Source: Archangium minus (lineage in GTDB: Bacteria; Myxococcota; Myxococcia; Myxococcales; Myxococcaceae). From it: DNA of 64,000 bases. Where the stretch lies: the NCBI RefSeq assembly GCF_044360475.1, contig NZ_CP043494.1, positions 8,432,001-8,496,000 of the forward strand, in the 5' to 3' direction. Positions 61,222 to 64,000 of the stretch are shown piece after piece (position 1 is the stretch's first letter; each line of letters opens with the position of its first letter). A program made the position numbers and the translations under genes. The notes under the pieces were generated by a model, which made no database searches, was not told the DNA's origin, and saw only the letters and a list, made by a program, of their open reading frames with translations.

Positions 61222-61419
61222 TCACCCTCCCTGCCGGGGCGCCACGATTTCCACCCGGTCACCCGCGGCGAGACGCAGCCCGTCTCGCGCCGCAGCGGGC
61301 ACGAAGGCCTCGTTCACTGCCGTCGCGACCTTGGCGTTGCCATGACCCAGTTCCAGGAGGAGCGCGCCGAGCGTTTCGCTCGACGTCTCGCGCGCCTCGC
61401 CATTCACGGTGATCTTCAT
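61222..61419 (-). CDS. thiS: Sulfur carrier protein ThiS
   Basis: 65 aa, beta-grasp fold (MKITVNGEARETSSETLGALL), ending in the obligatory Gly-Gly (PRQGG) that is adenylated by ThiF and thiocarboxylated. It donates sulfur to ThiG. Its ATG overlaps the thiO stop by 4 bp. Confidence 0.95.
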   Translation of the reverse strand: MKITVNGEARETSSETLGALLLELGHGNAKVATAVNEAFVPAAARDGLRLAAGDRVEIVAPRQGG

Positions 61420-62378
61420 TGCAAGAGCTCCACGGGTTTGCCGGACAGAAGGTGGTCGGCCGCCATCCGCGCCAGCACCGGCGCCATCAGGTAGCCGTGG
61501 CGGTAGAGGCCATTGAGGAAGAGCGTGCCGTCGCGCTGGATGAGACGCGGGACGTTGTCAGGAAAGGCAGGCCGCGCATCGGTGCCGATCTCGAGGATCT
61601 CCGCCTCGCCGAAGGCCGGGTGCAGTGCATAGGCGGCGCTGAGGAGCTCCATCACGGAACGGACGCTCGCGCGCCCGCGCTGGGCGCTTTCGATCATCGT
61701 GGCGCCGAGCATGTAGATGCCGTCGCCACGAGGGACGAGGTAGATCGGGATCCGCGGGTGGAGGAGCCGAATCGGGCGCGAGAGGGCCAGCTCGGGGAGG
61801 CGCAGCACCAGCATCTCGCCCTTCACACCGCGGAGCTCGGGGAGCGCATCGCGCGCGGCAAGGCCCCGGCAGTCGATGCGCTGGCCCTCGGGCGCGGTCT
61901 GCGCGAAGGCGACGCCGAGCGCCGCGGCACGGGCGCGCAGGGTGGAGAGGGCCACGCGCGGCGTCAGATGCGCCTCGGTTGGGAAGAAGAGCCCGCGGTG
62001 GAAGCGGCCGTCGAGATCGGGTTCGAGCGCGGCGAGCTCCTCGCGACCCACCCACTGGTGCTCCCGCGTCCGGGCGGCGAAGCGGTCGAGCTCGGCCCGG
62101 TCGCGGCCCAGGGCGAGGACCAACGTGCCGCGGCGAATGACCTCCACCCCCTGAGCCACCCACCAGTCAGCGGCGGTCTGGCCGAGCCGGATGACCGGCT
62201 CTTCAGCCGTCTCTCCCTCGCAGAAGGGGGCGAGCATCCCACCCGCCCACCAAGAACAGGCATGGGGGCCCGGTTCGGGCTGGGGATCAACCAGCGTCAC
62301 CCTCCCGCCACGGCTCGCGAGCTCGACGGCGGTGCAGAGGCCCATGACCCCGGCGCCGAGGATCGTGTAGCCGCTCAT
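61416..62378 (-). CDS. thiO: Glycine oxidase ThiO
   Basis: 320 aa FAD-dependent oxidase. N-terminal dinucleotide-binding motif YTILGAGVMGLCTAVELASRGGRVTLVD, a WWAGGMLAPFCE segment, and the C-terminal NGLYRHGYLMAPVLARMAADHL. It oxidises glycine to dehydroglycine for ThiG. Its ATG overlaps the stop of a 26-codon leader ORF (ATGA). Controlled by the TPP riboswitch upstream. Confidence 0.93.
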   Translation of the reverse strand: MSGYTILGAGVMGLCTAVELASRGGRVTLVDPQPEPGPHACSWWAGGMLAPFCEGETAEEPVIRLGQTAADWWVAQGVEVIRRGTLVLALGRDRAELDRFAARTREHQWVGREELAALEPDLDGRFHRGLFFPTEAHLTPRVALSTLRARAAALGVAFAQTAPEGQRIDCRGLAARDALPELRGVKGEMLVLRLPELALSRPIRLLHPRIPIYLVPRGDGIYMLGATMIESAQRGRASVRSVMELLSAAYALHPAFGEAEILEIGTDARPAFPDNVPRLIQRDGTLFLNGLYRHGYLMAPVLARMAADHLLSGKPVELLQ

Positions 62379-62455
62379 GCCCAGACCTCCACCCCGAAGA
62401 CGCGGTGGGCGTTCTGGGCGGTGAGGGTGCTCGCAAGGGCTGTGGGCGTCTGCAT
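62375..62455 (-). CDS. 26-codon leader ORF coupled to thiO
   Basis: ATG 62455 with GAGAGGA about 7 bases upstream; the 26-residue peptide ends VFGVEVWA and its TGA overlaps the thiO ATG. It lies between the TPP riboswitch and thiO. It resembles no family. It may be a coupling leader, giving thiO its ribosomes, or a relic of a lost gene. Confidence 0.5.
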   Translation of the reverse strand: MQTPTALASTLTAQNAHRVFGVEVWA

Positions 62456-62537
62456 CGCGCTTCCTCTCTTACCGGCGAGGGTTCAGAGGAAGCTCCAGGG
62501 CCACGATTGAGAGATCGCGCGCCCTTGCAGCTCTCCG

Positions 62538-62615
62538 TTCCCTACGCCGGTCCTAGCCGGATCAGGTTCGATGGGTTGGCGCCTGGCCTCTCAGCCCCCG
62601 GGAAGGGGCACCCCA
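62538..62615 (-). promoter_or_regulatory. TPP riboswitch (thi box)
   Basis: On the minus strand: GGGGTGCC...GGGGGCTGAGA...ATCGAACCTGATCCGG...ACCGGCGTAGGGAA. CTGAGA and GAACCTGATC are the pyrimidine- and pyrophosphate-sensing cores of the thiamine-pyrophosphate riboswitch. It lies ~80 bases before the leader ORF of thiOSGEF, so thiamine excess should shut the operon, probably by hiding the ribosome site or by early termination. Confidence 0.95.
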
Positions 62616-62759
62616 ACGGAATGGCCCATGGCTAGCAGCCGGGCGACGCGACGGCAAGGGGCTCCTGCACCCGATGTTCGACACGCTCCCCTACCCTTCT
62701 GATGCAGAGAGAGCACGATAGGGACTCACGTCGGGACTGATTCCCGAGGAGCTCGCACC

Positions 62760-63515
62760 ATGAACATCACGCTCTCACCCCAAGACTACGCCACCGCCTT
62801 CCACCTGCTCGCCAAGACGGCCAGGCACCACGAGAACATCGGGCAGTGGGTCGAGCAGAATCTCCTCTCCCGGATGCCCAAGCGCCCGTCGCTGCTTGAT
62901 GTGGGCGCGGGACCAGGCACGGTCGCCCGGCGGCTCGCGCCGCATTTCGGTTCGCTCACCCTGCTCGAGCCCAATCGAAACCAGCTCAGCGCGTTCGAGC
63001 ACCCCGGAGCCCAGCTCTTTCACACGGACCTGGAGGGCTATCAGTCACCCGAGCAGTACGATCTCGTCCTCTGCTCGCACGTCCTGTACCACGTGCCCGT
63101 CGCCAACTGGGGACGGTTCGTCGACCGGCTGCTCGCGCGCGTGCGCCCGGGAGGCTACTGCCTGATTGTCCTCGGCTCCGGCCGCGGACAGAACTACGAG
63201 CTGCATCGCGACTTCACACAGACGGTGATCAGCAGCGAGCAACTCCATGCCGTCCTGAAGGAGAAGCAACTCCCCTACGAAGTGGCCACGACCCTGAATG
63301 GTTTCTCCGCGACCTCCTTCGAGGAGATGTACACGCTCTGCCGCTTCTTCGTGTTCGAGGACTGTTGCACTCCAGAACAACTCGCCGCCCTGAGCGAGCA
63401 CGAGGCGCGCGCGCTCGACGCCAGGATTCGCAAGCACGCCGAACGCTGCCAGGAGGCGGACGGGGTGTACCGCCTGACGCAGGATGAGGATCTGATCCTC
63501 ATCCCCAAGCCGTAG
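62760..63515 (+). CDS. SAM-dependent methyltransferase
   Basis: 251 aa. Motifs: LLDVGAGPGTVARRLAP (I), LTLLEPNRNQL (II), YDLVLCSHVLYHVPVANW (IV) and VRPGGYCLIVLGSG. Class-I fold, small-molecule substrate unknown. It diverges from the thi operon riboswitch and converges with the molybdenum hydroxylase gene. Confidence 0.85.
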   Translation: MNITLSPQDYATAFHLLAKTARHHENIGQWVEQNLLSRMPKRPSLLDVGAGPGTVARRLAPHFGSLTLLEPNRNQLSAFEHPGAQLFHTDLEGYQSPEQYDLVLCSHVLYHVPVANWGRFVDRLLARVRPGGYCLIVLGSGRGQNYELHRDFTQTVISSEQLHAVLKEKQLPYEVATTLNGFSATSFEEMYTLCRFFVFEDCCTPEQLAALSEHEARALDARIRKHAERCQEADGVYRLTQDEDLILIPKP

Positions 63516-63538
63516 GCTTCAGCGGACCGCGTCACGCC

Positions 63539-64000
63539 CTACAGCAGCTTGTCGGGCGTGATCGGCAGATTCCGGACGCGCCTTCCCGTCGCGTGGAAGA
63601 TGGCGTTGGCAATCGCGGCCGCCACGCCGACGATGCCGATCTCCCCCAACCCCTTGGCACCGAGCGGGTTGACGATCGAATCGTCCTCCTCGACGAAGAT
63701 GACGTCGATGTCCTGCACATCGGCGTTCACGGGGACGTGGTACTCGGCCAGGTTGTGGTTCATGAACCGGCCGAGCTTCTGATCCATGGCCGACTCCTCT
63801 TCCAGGGCCATGCCAATCCCCCAGACAACCCCACCGAGGATCTGGCTTCGCGCCGTCTTCGGGTTCAAGACCCGGCCTCCCGCGATGGCGCTGACGACAC
63901 GCGTCACCTTCACAGTGCCGAGGTCCTCGTCGACCTTCACCTCCGCGAACACCGCCGAGTGTGTGCACCGGGTGAACCTCGATTGCTTGGGCATGTTGGG
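63539..64000 (-). CDS. Xanthine dehydrogenase family molybdopterin subunit, C-terminal end
   Basis: 153 codons visible; the 5' end lies beyond the window. Sequence THSAVFAEVKVDEDLGTVKVTRVVSAIAGGRVLNPKTARSQILGGVVWGIGMAL and NPLGAKGLGEIGIVGVAAAIANA, with the catalytic Glu in GEIG, belongs to the large molybdopterin-binding subunit of xanthine/aldehyde-type hydroxylases. Substrate cannot be told from this part. Confidence 0.9.
   Translation of the reverse strand, partial: PNMPKQSRFTRCTHSAVFAEVKVDEDLGTVKVTRVVSAIAGGRVLNPKTARSQILGGVVWGIGMALEEESAMDQKLGRFMNHNLAEYHVPVNADVQDIDVIFVEEDDSIVNPLGAKGLGEIGIVGVAAAIANAIFHATGRRVRNLPITPDKLL

Overview
The window looks like a chromosomal segment of a myxobacterium (Myxococcota, most likely Cystobacterineae/Archangiaceae). 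The reasons are very high G+C with strong third-position bias, many lipoproteins, a variant MYXO-CTERM tail, an FHA-domain sigma-54 activator, a DUF6178-type protein, kelch-lipoprotein debris and an Imm52/Tox-REase-5 polymorphic toxin module. The genus is inference. No rRNA, tRNA, CRISPR array, intact IS element or prophage was seen.

Bases 1-18,000 are mainly housekeeping. They hold a Smr protein, adenosine deaminase and pyrD, then a minus-strand surface-polysaccharide pair (O-antigen ligase, GT4) with a DUF4097 protein. Next come a tetraheme cytochrome/engB/DUF6178 operon, a BamE-like protein/coaE/SDR/lipoprotein operon, a Pro-Ala-linker protein, and hslV-hslU-argD.

Bases 18,000-35,700 are more accessory. 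An FHA-containing sigma-54 activator is followed by 20-bp direct repeats, a -24/-12-like promoter and an M4 metalloprotease. Then come a GH16 glucanase, an MRJP/yellow-like lipoprotein, and a GbsR/MarR regulator divergent from a two-gene ABC exporter across a perfect 24-bp palindrome. The exporter ends exactly where a broken kelch gene begins. GNAT, beta-lactamase-like, LysE/WYL, SDR and pseudokinase-like genes follow.

Bases 35,700-39,940 carry a lipoprotein toxin with a Tox-REase-5 C-terminus and two tandem Imm52 immunity genes, flanked by a 65-bp direct repeat derived from the 3' part of a LysR gene. Bases 40,000-50,640 hold LysR/SDR, GST/TetR, LysE, a second GST, an LRR protein, a methyltransferase, and a two-gene operon (CxxCH lipoprotein plus a 564-aa unknown protein).

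Bases 50,645-53,850 hold an ArsR/SRPBCC pair and then a graspetide (microviridin-type RiPP) cluster. It consists of a 66-aa precursor with a PFFARLLE leader and two tandem TxK(Y/F)PSD cores, an MvdC-like ATP-grasp ligase split by a frameshift, and an intact MvdD-like ATP-grasp ligase. This is the most novel-looking system in the window.

Bases 53,900-64,000 contain two methyltransferases, a deoxyhypusine-synthase-like protein without the expected lysine, and a TetR/SDR pair. They also contain a secreted unknown, a TPP-riboswitch-controlled thiOSGEF operon preceded by a 26-codon coupled leader ORF, and the 3' end of a xanthine-dehydrogenase-type molybdopterin subunit.
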